Shown here: positions 9,121 to 17,063 of the stretch, piece after piece | How the letters are laid out: every line of letters begins with the position of its first letter | Numbering within the stretch: the stretch's first letter is position 1 | Source: Pseudorhodobacter sp. | GTDB lineage: Bacteria; Pseudomonadota; Alphaproteobacteria; Rhodobacterales; Rhodobacteraceae | Reading direction: 5' to 3' | DNA length: 55,039 nt | NCBI GenBank assembly: GCA_029254215.1 | Contig: JAQWYA010000020.1 | Coordinates: 1 to 55,039, forward strand | Position numbers and translations under genes: made by a program | The notes under the pieces: generated by a model | Seen by the model: the letters and a program-made list of their open reading frames with translations, nothing else | Told to the model about the DNA's origin: nothing | The model's database searches: none

Positions 9121-10137
9121 ATGACCAAGACCAGACCTGTGCTGATTGATCTGGAGGATGCGCCGGGGGCCACGCCGTCGGATGCGCCTCCGGTGCCGGA
9201 GCTTGATCTGCCGCAGGGCCGGGCGATGACGGCGGCCGCGGCGGGTGTTGCGGGGGCGCGGCCGTCGGGGCTAGGGGCCTGGGTTCTGGGCGCGCTGGGG
9301 GCGTTGTTCAGCTTCATGCTGTCGGTGGCGGTTTATGATTTCGTGACCGGATTGCTGGCGCGCAATTCGGTGCTGGGCTGGGTGGCCTTTGGCCTGACAG
9401 GGCTGGCGATTGCGGCCCTGCTGGTATTGGCGCTGCGGGAGGGGCTTGGGTTTTTGCGCCTGTCGCGGCTGGACAGTCTGCGCGCGGAGGCTGAAGGCGC
9501 CCGTGCCTCGGGCGATTTGGCGCAGGCGCGGCGGGCGGTGGACCATCTGGGGCGGCTTTACGCAGGCCGCGCCGATCTGCGCTGGGGGGCAACGCGGCTG
9601 GCCGAGCGGCGGCCTGAGGTGATGGATGCCGATGGTTTGCTGGATCTGGCCGAGGGGGAGTTGCTGGCCTCGCTCGATGCCGCTGCCCGCCTTGAGATCG
9701 AGGCCGCCGCGCGCCGTGTGGCCATGGTGACCGCCCTCGTGCCTTTGGCACTGGCGGATGTTGCGGTGGCGCTGTTCGCCAATCTGGCGATGATCCGCAG
9801 GATCGCCGCGATTTATGGCGGGCGGTCGGGGGTCATGGGCAGTTTTAAGCTGCTGCGACGCGTGTTCGGGCATCTGTTGGCGACGGGTGCGCTGGCGCTG
9901 GGGGATGATCTGATCAGCTCTGTCGCGGGGGGCGGGATCTTGGGCAAGCTGTCGCGCCGTTTTGGCGAGGGGGTGATGAACGGCGCCCTGACCGCGCGGG
10001 TCGGCATTGCCGCGATGGAATTGTGCCGCCCCATGCCCTTTGCCGCCCTGCCGCGCCCGAAGGTGAGCAACCTGATCAGCCGGGCGCTGACGGGGGTGTT
10101 TGGAGAGCGGGACATGCAAGCCGGACCGGGTGCCTGA
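9121..10137 (+). CDS. YcjF-like (DUF697/TIGR01620) inner-membrane protein
   Basis: 338 residues with an acidic, Pro-rich N-terminus (about 1-50), two clear membrane helices (about 57-77 and 83-103), a charged coiled region and a further hydrophobic stretch near 200-225. The layout and the paired YcjX-like gene 30 bases upstream match the YcjF/TIGR01620 family, of unknown function. The two genes probably form a transcription unit. Identification rests on topology and neighbourhood more than on a sharp motif. Confidence 0.8.
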   Translation: MTKTRPVLIDLEDAPGATPSDAPPVPELDLPQGRAMTAAAAGVAGARPSGLGAWVLGALGALFSFMLSVAVYDFVTGLLARNSVLGWVAFGLTGLAIAALLVLALREGLGFLRLSRLDSLRAEAEGARASGDLAQARRAVDHLGRLYAGRADLRWGATRLAERRPEVMDADGLLDLAEGELLASLDAAARLEIEAAARRVAMVTALVPLALADVAVALFANLAMIRRIAAIYGGRSGVMGSFKLLRRVFGHLLATGALALGDDLISSVAGGGILGKLSRRFGEGVMNGALTARVGIAAMELCRPMPFAALPRPKVSNLISRALTGVFGERDMQAGPGA

Positions 10138-10153
10138 GGAGGCTGTTGCGGCA

Positions 10154-10173
10154 GGTATTTTTGCCAAGAAGAA
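10154..10173 (+). repeat. Copy 1 of 20-bp dispersed intergenic motif
   Basis: The string GGTATTTTTGCCAAGAAGAA occurs here 16 bases after the YcjF-like stop. It occurs again, identical and inverted, at 48333-48352. A weaker relative lies at 38161-38174. All copies are intergenic. Confidence 0.7.
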
Positions 10174-10277
10174 ATAGCTGGGCCCGTGCTGCACTGGATG
10201 GCTGGACCCTTGGGGAAAGCGGGCGTATAAGCGCGGCCATGCGACAGGTCTTTGTGATGCCCCATCGAATTAGCGGC

Positions 10278-10305
10278 CCGGCGCTCTGACCTGTTCAGAC
10301 GCCGG
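10278..10305 (+). promoter_or_regulatory. Stem-loop in the ileS leader
   Basis: Arms 10278-10289 and 10295-10305 pair over 11 bp with one bulged C (10284) and a 5-base loop. It lies 85 bases upstream of ileS. No T run follows, so it is not a standard terminator. It may end the YcjX/YcjF transcript or shape the ileS leader; I see no recognised riboswitch. Apart from this and the dispersed motif, 10138-10390 holds nothing I can assign. Confidence 0.4.
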
Positions 10306-10390
10306 GAGGATTGTTGCGCAGGCCTGATGGGCCGCGCCCGCTTTTTCTTTGCCCTGTTGACCCCCATTCAAGACATAGGATCCGCAGCCC

Positions 10391-13327
10391 ATGTGCGCCG
10401 ATACCCCTGATATGCCCGATTACCGCACTTCCGTCTTCCTGCCCGAGACCGAGTTTCCGATGCGCGCAGGCTTGCCGCAGCGTGAGCCGGATTGGCTTGC
10501 CCGCTGGGAAAAGATTGGCGTTTACGACCGGTTGCGCGACAAGGCGCGGGCCTCGGTGCGGCCTGCGTTTACGCTGCATGACGGCCCTCCCTATGCCAAC
10601 GGGCATCTGCATATCGGCCATGCGCTTAACAAGGTGTTGAAGGACATGGTGGTGCGCAGCCAGCAGATGATGGGCTTTGACGCGCGCTATGTTCCGGGCT
10701 GGGATTGCCACGGGCTGCCGATCGAATGGAAGATCGAAGAGCAGTACCGCAACAAGGGGCTGAACAAGGACGATGTGGATATCGTCTCATTCCGGCAGGA
10801 ATGCCGCAAGTTCGCCGAAGGCTGGGTCGATATCCAGCGCGAGGAGTTCAAGCGTCTTGGCATCACCGGCAATTGGCCCGACCCCTATCTGACGATGGAT
10901 TACCACGCCGAAGCCGTGATCGCGGGCGAGTTCATGGCCTTTCTGATGAACGGCTCGCTGTATCAGGGGTCCAAGCCCGTGATGTGGTCGCCGGTGGAAA
11001 AGACCGCGTTGGCCGAGGCGGAGGTGGAATATCATGACCACACCAGCCACACGATCTGGGCGCGGTTCCCGGTGGTTTCGGCAGGGCCGGAGGCGCAGCT
11101 TTTCGTCAAGGCCAAGACCGATGTTGTGATCTGGACAACCACGCCCTGGACGATCCCGCAGAACCGGGCCGTGTGTTTTGGGCCGGGGATTTCCTATGGG
11201 CTTTACGAGATCATCGGGCGTCCCGAGGATAGCACGGCGACCATCGGTGACCGGGTGATCCTTGCTGATGCCTTGGCCGAGGCGACATTTGCGCAGGCCA
11301 AGCTCTCGGGGCCAGAGATGATCCGCCGGTTGTGCGATGTCCGCGCCGAGGATCTGGCGAGCCTGACCCTCGCCCATCCCTTCCGGGGTGTGGAGAATGG
11401 CAATGGCGAGTGGGATTTTGACGTGCCGATGCTTCCCGGCGATCATGTGACCGACGAGGCGGGCACGGGCTTTGTGCATACTGCGCCGAGCCACGGCGAT
11501 GACGACTATCAGATCGGTCTGAAATACAACCTTCCGATGACCTATAACGTGCTGGAGGATGGCAGCTATCGCAGCGATCTGCCGCTGTTCGGCGGTCAGG
11601 TCATCATTAAGCCCGATGGCAAGGAGGGTGGTGCCAATGTCGAGGTGATCAAGCAACTGGCCTATGCCGGAAAGCTGTTCGCCAAGGGCAAGGTCAAGCA
11701 CAGCTATCCGCATAGCTGGCGCTCCAAGGCGCCGCTGATCTATCGCAACACGCCGCAATGGTTCGTGGCGATCGACAAGCCGCTGGACGATGGGATGGGC
11801 GAGTATGGCGACACGATCCGCGCCCGCGCGCTGACCTCCATCGACAGCCTTGTGAAATGGACGCCGCAGACCGGGCGCAACCGCCTTTACTCGATGATCG
11901 AGGCGCGGCCCGACTGGGTCTTGTCGCGTCAACGCGCCTGGGGTGTGCCGCTGACTTGTTTCGTCAAGGAAGGCGCGCAGCCGACCGACCCGGATTTCCT
12001 GCTGCGCAACGCCGAGGTGAATGCCCGCGTGTTGGCCGCCTTTGAGGAAAAGGGCGCGGATGTCTGGTATGTGCCGGGCTTCAAGGAAGAGGTTCTAGCG
12101 GGGATCGTTGATCCGGCGGCCTACCGGCAGATCTTTGACGTGCTGGACGTGTGGTTTGACAGTGGCTCCACCCATGCCTTCGTGCTGCGCGACCGTGAGG
12201 ACGGCTCTGCCGACGGGATCGCGGATTTGTATCTTGAGGGCACGGACCAGCATCGCGGCTGGTTCCATTCCTCGATGCTGCAAGCCTGTGGCACCAAGGG
12301 GCGCGCGCCTTACCGCGGCGTGCTGACCCATGGGTTCACGCTGGACGAGAAGGGCATGAAAATGTCCAAGTCGCTGGGCAATACGACCGCCCCGCAAGAG
12401 GTGATCGACCAATATGGCGCGGATATCCTGCGGCTTTGGGTGGCGCAGTCGGATTACACGATCGATTTGCGGATCGGGAAGGAAATCCTGAAAGGGGTGG
12501 CCGACAGCTATCGCCGCCTGCGCAACACGATGCGCTTCATGTTGGGCAATCTGGCGGGCTTTGACGAGGCCGAACGCGTGGCCCCCGCCGATATGCCGGA
12601 GTTGGAGCAATGGGTCCTGCACCGGATGGCGGAACTGGATGCCGAGGTGCGCAAGGGCTATGCCGCCTATGACTTCCAGGGCGTGTTCCAAAAGCTCTTT
12701 GCCTTTGCCACGACCGATCTTTCCGCCGTTTACTTCGACATCCGCAAGGATGCTTTGTATTGCGATGCGGCGGGCAGCCTGCGCCGCCGGGCCGCGCGGA
12801 CGGTGCTGGATCTGGTGTTCCACCGCCTGACGACATGGCTGGCGCCGATCCTCGTCTTCACGATGGAGGATGTCTGGCTGGCGCGTTTCCCTGAAGATGA
12901 GGGGTCGGTCCATCTGCTCGACTTCCCGGAAACCCCGGCGGAGTGGTTGCAGCCGGAGCTTGCGGCGAAATGGGGTAAGGTGCGTCAGGCGCGGCGCGTG
13001 GTGACGGCAGCGCTGGAAGTGCAGCGCACGGCCAAGGTCATCGGCGCGAGCCTTGAGGCGGCCCCAGTTGTGCATGTGGCCGATGCCGCGATGCTGGCCG
13101 CGTTGAAATCGGTGGATCTGGCAGAGCTGTGCATCACCTCGGCCCTGCAACTGACCGGCGATGAAGCGCCCTCTGAGGCGTTCCGCCTGCCCGAAGTGCC
13201 GGGAATCGGCGTGGTGTTCGAGATGGCAGAGGGCGAAAAATGCGCGCGCTGCTGGCAGATCCTGCCGGATGTGGGCGCTCATGCCCATCCGGGCACCTGC
13301 GCGCGCTGCGACACGGCGCTGGGCTGA
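10391..13327 (+). CDS. ileS: Isoleucine--tRNA ligase
   Basis: 978 residues, a full-length class I synthetase that charges tRNA-Ile in the cytoplasm. The HIGH motif is at 74-77 (HLHIGH) and KMSKS at 657-661. The editing domain lies between them and includes the GTGxxHTAPxHGxDD-like stretch. The C-terminus carries a four-Cys zinc site (C-A-R-C and C-A-R-C pairs) as in bacterial IleS of this type. The ATG at 10391 gives the usual short N-terminal lead-in. It stands alone between the YcjF-like gene and ogt and is followed by a strong terminator. Confidence 0.97.
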   Translation: MCADTPDMPDYRTSVFLPETEFPMRAGLPQREPDWLARWEKIGVYDRLRDKARASVRPAFTLHDGPPYANGHLHIGHALNKVLKDMVVRSQQMMGFDARYVPGWDCHGLPIEWKIEEQYRNKGLNKDDVDIVSFRQECRKFAEGWVDIQREEFKRLGITGNWPDPYLTMDYHAEAVIAGEFMAFLMNGSLYQGSKPVMWSPVEKTALAEAEVEYHDHTSHTIWARFPVVSAGPEAQLFVKAKTDVVIWTTTPWTIPQNRAVCFGPGISYGLYEIIGRPEDSTATIGDRVILADALAEATFAQAKLSGPEMIRRLCDVRAEDLASLTLAHPFRGVENGNGEWDFDVPMLPGDHVTDEAGTGFVHTAPSHGDDDYQIGLKYNLPMTYNVLEDGSYRSDLPLFGGQVIIKPDGKEGGANVEVIKQLAYAGKLFAKGKVKHSYPHSWRSKAPLIYRNTPQWFVAIDKPLDDGMGEYGDTIRARALTSIDSLVKWTPQTGRNRLYSMIEARPDWVLSRQRAWGVPLTCFVKEGAQPTDPDFLLRNAEVNARVLAAFEEKGADVWYVPGFKEEVLAGIVDPAAYRQIFDVLDVWFDSGSTHAFVLRDREDGSADGIADLYLEGTDQHRGWFHSSMLQACGTKGRAPYRGVLTHGFTLDEKGMKMSKSLGNTTAPQEVIDQYGADILRLWVAQSDYTIDLRIGKEILKGVADSYRRLRNTMRFMLGNLAGFDEAERVAPADMPELEQWVLHRMAELDAEVRKGYAAYDFQGVFQKLFAFATTDLSAVYFDIRKDALYCDAAGSLRRRAARTVLDLVFHRLTTWLAPILVFTMEDVWLARFPEDEGSVHLLDFPETPAEWLQPELAAKWGKVRQARRVVTAALEVQRTAKVIGASLEAAPVVHVADAAMLAALKSVDLAELCITSALQLTGDEAPSEAFRLPEVPGIGVVFEMAEGEKCARCWQILPDVGAHAHPGTCARCDTALG

Positions 13328-13335
13328 CCGGATCG

Positions 13336-13358
13336 GGGGGCGTTCGCGCCCCCTTTTT
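13336..13358 (+). terminator. Intrinsic terminator of ileS
   Basis: A perfect 7-bp GC stem (13336-13342 with 13347-13353) closed by a TTCG tetraloop is followed at once by TTTTT. It starts 8 bases after the ileS stop and ends 20 bases before the next gene, which therefore needs its own promoter or readthrough. Confidence 0.92.
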
Positions 13359-13377
13359 ACGCAATGGGGGGAGAGGG

Positions 13378-13824
13378 ATGAAACAAGCGGTCTACCATTC
13401 CCCTTTCGGCCCTTTCGCGCTGATCGAAGAAGGCGGCCAGATTACCCGGATCGACTGGTCCGGGCGGCGCTCTGACCCCACGGCGCTTCTGCGCGAGGCT
13501 TGCCGCCAGCTTGACGCCTATTTCGACGGGAGCCGGACCAGCTTTGATCTGCCGCTGGATATGGGCAGCGGCTTTCAGGCGGAAATGCGCGCGGCGATGC
13601 TGGCCATTCCTTATGGGCAGACCCGCAGCTATGGCGATCTGGCGCAGGATCTGGGCCGTCCGGCGCAAGCCATTGGTCAGGCCTGCGGGGCCAATCCGAT
13701 TCCGATTCTGATCCCCTGTCACCGGGTTCTGGGGGCCAAGGGGCTGGGCGGTTTTTCGGCCCCCGGCGGGGTGGAAACCAAGGTCGCGCTGTTGAAGCTG
13801 GAAGGCGCGGGGCTGTTGATCTGA
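13378..13824 (+). CDS. ogt: Methylated-DNA--protein-cysteine methyltransferase (Ogt type)
   Basis: 148 residues. The invariant active-site motif PCHRV is present with acceptor Cys C114, preceded by the helix-turn-helix region (Y-G-Q-T-R-S-Y-G-D-L-A). It removes alkyl groups from O6-alkylguanine in DNA by irreversible transfer to the Cys. The ATG at 13378 follows GGGGAGAGGG, a good ribosome binding site. It lacks an Ada regulatory domain, so it is the constitutive Ogt-like form. It ends 4 bases before the convergent pcs gene. Confidence 0.93.
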   Translation: MKQAVYHSPFGPFALIEEGGQITRIDWSGRRSDPTALLREACRQLDAYFDGSRTSFDLPLDMGSGFQAEMRAAMLAIPYGQTRSYGDLAQDLGRPAQAIGQACGANPIPILIPCHRVLGAKGLGGFSAPGGVETKVALLKLEGAGLLI

Positions 13825-13828
13825 GGCC

Positions 13829-14527
13829 TCAGCCGGCCTTACGCTCCGGGATGATCTGCTGCGCGATCCCGGCGAAGGCGAGGTAAAGCGAGGTCACGAT
13901 CAACCCCCAATGCGCCCAGCTTTGCGGGTGGAAATCGACCCAAGTGGCCCAGCCGGCAAAGAAGATCCAGGCCAGTGTCATGGGCAGCGACAGCCGGTGC
14001 CAGCGTTCTGTCCGGGTGGGGTGGATGAACTTCAGAGGCAGGAACATGGCCACGGTGAAAGCGATCACAAAGGTCAGGATCGTCCAGTAGCCCGGCGTCA
14101 GGGCGAACATCACCAGCACGAACATATTCCAGCAGGCGGGAAAGCCGGAAAAGGAGTTATCCTTTGTTTTCATGCGGGTATCGGCAAAGTAGATCACCGA
14201 CCCATAGGTGATGACGATGATCGCGATCCAGCCCGTCCAGCCCGGCAGCAAGCCAGAGGTGAAGAGCGCGAAGGCCGGAATGAACACATAGGTCAGATAG
14301 TCGATGATCAGATCCAACAGCACCCCGTCATAGGTGGGGAAGTTGGTTTTCACGTCATAGCGCCGCGCAAGGGGGCCATCGATGCCATCGACCACCAATG
14401 CGATGACCAGCCACCAGAACATCAAGGACCATTCCTCTTGCACCGCGGCGAGCATGGCGAGCATGGCCAGAACCGCGCCGGTCGCGGTGAAAAGATGAAC
14501 CAGAAGGGCCTTGAGGGTCAGCGTCAT
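13829..14527 (-). CDS. pcs: Phosphatidylcholine synthase
   Basis: 232 residues with about 8 hydrophobic helices. The CDP-alcohol phosphotransferase signature is readable: D-G-I-D-G-P-L-A-R-R followed by Y-D-G-V-L-L-D-L-I-I-D, with the spacing peculiar to bacterial Pcs. The enzyme condenses CDP-diacylglycerol with choline to make phosphatidylcholine in one step, a route found in alphaproteobacteria. ATG 14525-14527 (MTLTLKALLVH) was preferred over a start at 14620, whose extra 31 residues are Arg/Pro-rich and not family-like. No clear ribosome binding site is seen at either. A terminator separates it from xerC upstream. Confidence 0.93.
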   Translation of the reverse strand: MTLTLKALLVHLFTATGAVLAMLAMLAAVQEEWSLMFWWLVIALVVDGIDGPLARRYDVKTNFPTYDGVLLDLIIDYLTYVFIPAFALFTSGLLPGWTGWIAIIVITYGSVIYFADTRMKTKDNSFSGFPACWNMFVLVMFALTPGYWTILTFVIAFTVAMFLPLKFIHPTRTERWHRLSLPMTLAWIFFAGWATWVDFHPQSWAHWGLIVTSLYLAFAGIAQQIIPERKAG

Positions 14528-14578
14528 CAGAAATTCGATCCAGTCGGGCCTGAGGGCAGGCCGCAGGGGGCGGTCAGG

Positions 14579-14596
14579 AAAACGCCCGGTCGGGCG
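14579..14596 (-). terminator. Intrinsic terminator of the DUF484-xerC unit
   Basis: Read on the - strand, a CGCCC/GGGCG stem (14583-14596) with a 4-base loop is followed by TTTT. A second perfect 7-bp hairpin (14599-14605 with 14612-14618) lies just before it. A third (14636-14642 with 14647-14653) overlaps the xerC stop. Together they separate xerC from pcs. Confidence 0.7.
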
Positions 14597-14651
14597 CCGG
14601 CCCGATCCTGCTCGGGCCATCTCAAATCAACGGGCGATCGGCGGGGGCCGA

Positions 14652-15575
14652 TCAGGCACGCGGATGCGCCTTGGCGTATACGTCCATAAGCCGGGCAGTA
14701 TCAACCGCTGTATAGGCCTGCGTTGTCGAGAGCGAGGAATGGCCCAACAGTTCTTGAATGGCGCGCAGATCGCCGCCGGCGCTTAAAAGATGGGTGGCGA
14801 AGGAATGGCGCAGCGCATGCGGCGTGGCAGAGGCCGGAAGCCCAAGCCTTGTGCGCGCCCGCACCATCGCGCCAGATACCAGTCTTGGGTTCAGGGGGCC
14901 GCCCCGCATTCCGCGAAACAGCGGGTCGGTTTTGCCCAGATCAAAGGGGCATTGCCGCGTGTAATCGGCAACCGCCTCGGCGGCCATGGGCAGGACCGGG
15001 ACCAATCGCTCTTTGCCGCCCTTGCCGGTGATGCGCAGCACTTGCGGCATCTTTGCCACTGCGCCGGTCAGGCCCAACGCCTCGGAGATCCGCAGCCCGC
15101 AGCCGTAAAGCAGGGTGACAACGGCGGTGTCGCGGGCCGCGACCCAAGGTTCGCGGGCGTCATCGCCGATCGTGTCGAGCACGTCGCGGGCGGCGTCCTC
15201 GGCCAGCGGGCGGGGCAGTTTGCGCCGGTATTTCGGAGAGCGCGCCGAGAGGGCTGCCGTGGCCTCCTGGCCGTCGCGATCCGCCAGCCAGCCGGTAAAC
15301 CCCTTGACCGCCGACAGCGCCCGCGCCAACGACCGGGGCCCAAGGCCACGCCCGCGCATCTGCGCCATCCAGGCCCGCATGTCGCCGGGGCCAACGGCCA
15401 GAACCGCCGCCGTGCCTTCGCTGCCGCCGTGATGCTCGGCCATGAAAGCCAGATAGGCCGAAACATCGGCACTATAGGCTTTGATCGTGTTGTCAGAGGC
15501 CCCCGCAAGCGCCTTTCGATGGGTCAGCCATTCTGCCAGCGCCGCCCGCAGCGCCGGGCTGATGGCCAGGCTCAT
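14652..15575 (-). CDS. xerC: Tyrosine recombinase XerC
   Basis: 307 residues. The catalytic set of tyrosine recombinases is complete: Arg in GCGLRISEALGL, Lys in KGGKERLVP, HxxR in PHALRHSFATH, His in LGHSSLSTT, and Tyr in TTQAYT. With XerD it resolves chromosome dimers at dif during division. XerC rather than XerD is chosen because the gene overlaps a DUF484 gene by ATGA (15572-15575), an association of xerC in many proteobacteria. The start at 15573-15575 gives the usual N-terminus (MSLAISPALRAALAEW). Confidence 0.9.
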   Translation of the reverse strand: MSLAISPALRAALAEWLTHRKALAGASDNTIKAYSADVSAYLAFMAEHHGGSEGTAAVLAVGPGDMRAWMAQMRGRGLGPRSLARALSAVKGFTGWLADRDGQEATAALSARSPKYRRKLPRPLAEDAARDVLDTIGDDAREPWVAARDTAVVTLLYGCGLRISEALGLTGAVAKMPQVLRITGKGGKERLVPVLPMAAEAVADYTRQCPFDLGKTDPLFRGMRGGPLNPRLVSGAMVRARTRLGLPASATPHALRHSFATHLLSAGGDLRAIQELLGHSSLSTTQAYTAVDTARLMDVYAKAHPRA

Positions 15576-16264
15576 GACAGCCAGCGGCGCATCGTCCGCT
15601 CGAACACGCTGGCGAAAAACACAAGAAGATCCGTGCCTTGGGTTGGCTTGAACTGATGCGGGTCTTCGGCCCCCATGACCAGCATTCCGGGCAACCGGCC
15701 CTTGCCGAAATCGAGCCGCAACAGCGCCTCGGACCGGACCCATGCGGTCTTGTCGCCGTAAAGCTCGTCCGAGGCCGGGACCACCTGCCGCAGCGTCACC
15801 GGCCGGAGCGAGATATTACGCCCCGCCGTGATGTAATCGGCGATGAAACCGGGTTCGGCGATATAAAGCACCTCGCCCAGTTTGCGCAGGGCGGGTTCAT
15901 CCTTTGCCTGAACCGATTCCAGCACAAGGCGCACGGAATCGACGCGCAGCGTTTCGGCCACATCCCCTGCCACGACCTGCAAGAACTCCTCAAAGGTCAG
16001 CGGGTCGAGCATTTGCAGGATGGCGCGGTGCACCTGATTGGTGCCCGCAAGGTTTTCATAGGCCGCAGCGATGACCGACCGGTGCGTATCCTCCAGCCGG
16101 TCAAGCCGCGTTTCCAGCCGTTCCATCGCGATGCCGCGCAGATCGACGATATTGCTGCCCATCGCACGTTCATTGGCCGCAATCAGGGCGCGCATCACGT
16201 CATGGTCTTCAAGAATGGTCTCGGGTTCCGCAATGATGCGGTCTCGCAGGTCTTGTTCGATCAT
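15572..16264 (-). CDS. DUF484 family protein
   Basis: 230 residues, soluble. The N-terminal segment (I-A-E-P-E-T-I-L-E-D-H-D-V-M) is the DUF484 signature, followed by a coiled stretch near 45-75 and a GAF-like C-terminal domain. Function is unknown. The family is conserved next to xerC, and the two genes overlap by 4 bases here, so they should be co-translated. ATG 16262-16264 is the only sensible start. Confidence 0.88.
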   Translation of the reverse strand: MIEQDLRDRIIAEPETILEDHDVMRALIAANERAMGSNIVDLRGIAMERLETRLDRLEDTHRSVIAAAYENLAGTNQVHRAILQMLDPLTFEEFLQVVAGDVAETLRVDSVRLVLESVQAKDEPALRKLGEVLYIAEPGFIADYITAGRNISLRPVTLRQVVPASDELYGDKTAWVRSEALLRLDFGKGRLPGMLVMGAEDPHQFKPTQGTDLLVFFASVFERTMRRWLS

Positions 16265-16328
16265 CTTCGCTTTGCCCTACCGCTGATTTTGGCCTCAAGA
16301 TGCGTTTGCGCGGCACCTTACACGAAAA

Positions 16329-16982
16329 TCAGAGGATTTTCTGCCCCGTTTTCGCCCAGTCTTTCATGAACTGGTCAAGGCCCTTGTCGGTCAGCACATG
16401 GCTGGCCAGACCCTTGATCACGCCGGGAGGGGCGGTGACGACATCAGCACCGATCAGGGCGCATTGGGTCACATGGTTCGCCGTGCGGATCGAGGCGGCC
16501 AGAATCTGGGTGGTGAAGTCATAGTTGTCATAGATCGTGCGGATGTCCGAGATCAGGTCCAGCCCGTCAAGGTTGATGTCATCCAGACGCCCGATGAAGG
16601 GGCTGATGAAGGTCGCCCCGGCCTTGGCCGCCAAAAGCGCCTGATTGGCCGAGAAGCACAGGGTTACGTTGACCATAAACCCATCATCCGACAGGGTTTT
16701 GCAGGTTTTCAGCCCGTCCCATGTCAGCGGCACTTTCACGGTGATATTCGGCGCGATCTCGGCCAGTTTGCGGCCTTCGGCGATCATCTCATCGGCGGTC
16801 AGGGCCACCACTTCGGCGGAGACCGGGCCCGAGACGATGCCGCAGATCTCTTTGGTGACTTCCAGAATGTCACGACCGGATTTCAGGATCAGCGAGGGGT
16901 TGGTGGTGACGCCATCGACCATGCCAAGATCGTTGAGTTCGGAAATGGCGGCGACATCGGCGGTATCGACAAAGAATTTCAT
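16329..16982 (-). CDS. fsa: Fructose-6-phosphate aldolase / small transaldolase
   Basis: 217 residues, the short (type 3/TalC-Fsa) transaldolase form. The N-terminus KFFVDTADV and the TTNPSL segment are family hallmarks, and the Schiff-base lysine is K83 in TVKVPLT. It acts on sugar phosphates in the non-oxidative pentose phosphate pathway or as an aldolase; sequence alone does not separate transaldolase from Fsa activity. A clear AAGGAAG site precedes the ATG at 16980-16982. It is divergent from priA and 64 bases upstream of DUF484. Confidence 0.93.
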   Translation of the reverse strand: MKFFVDTADVAAISELNDLGMVDGVTTNPSLILKSGRDILEVTKEICGIVSGPVSAEVVALTADEMIAEGRKLAEIAPNITVKVPLTWDGLKTCKTLSDDGFMVNVTLCFSANQALLAAKAGATFISPFIGRLDDINLDGLDLISDIRTIYDNYDFTTQILAASIRTANHVTQCALIGADVVTAPPGVIKGLASHVLTDKGLDQFMKDWAKTGQKIL

Positions 16983-17063
16983 TTGGGCGCTTCCTTTGCA
17001 GGGCTGGGGTGTTGCTGATGAGTTTGGCGGTGTATTAGCGCAAGTTCGGGCATTGGGAAAGGG

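Noticed and set aside
14652-15575. Mobile-element integrase
   Set aside because: A tyrosine recombinase of exact XerC length, coupled to DUF484, with no attachment site, tRNA or cargo nearby.
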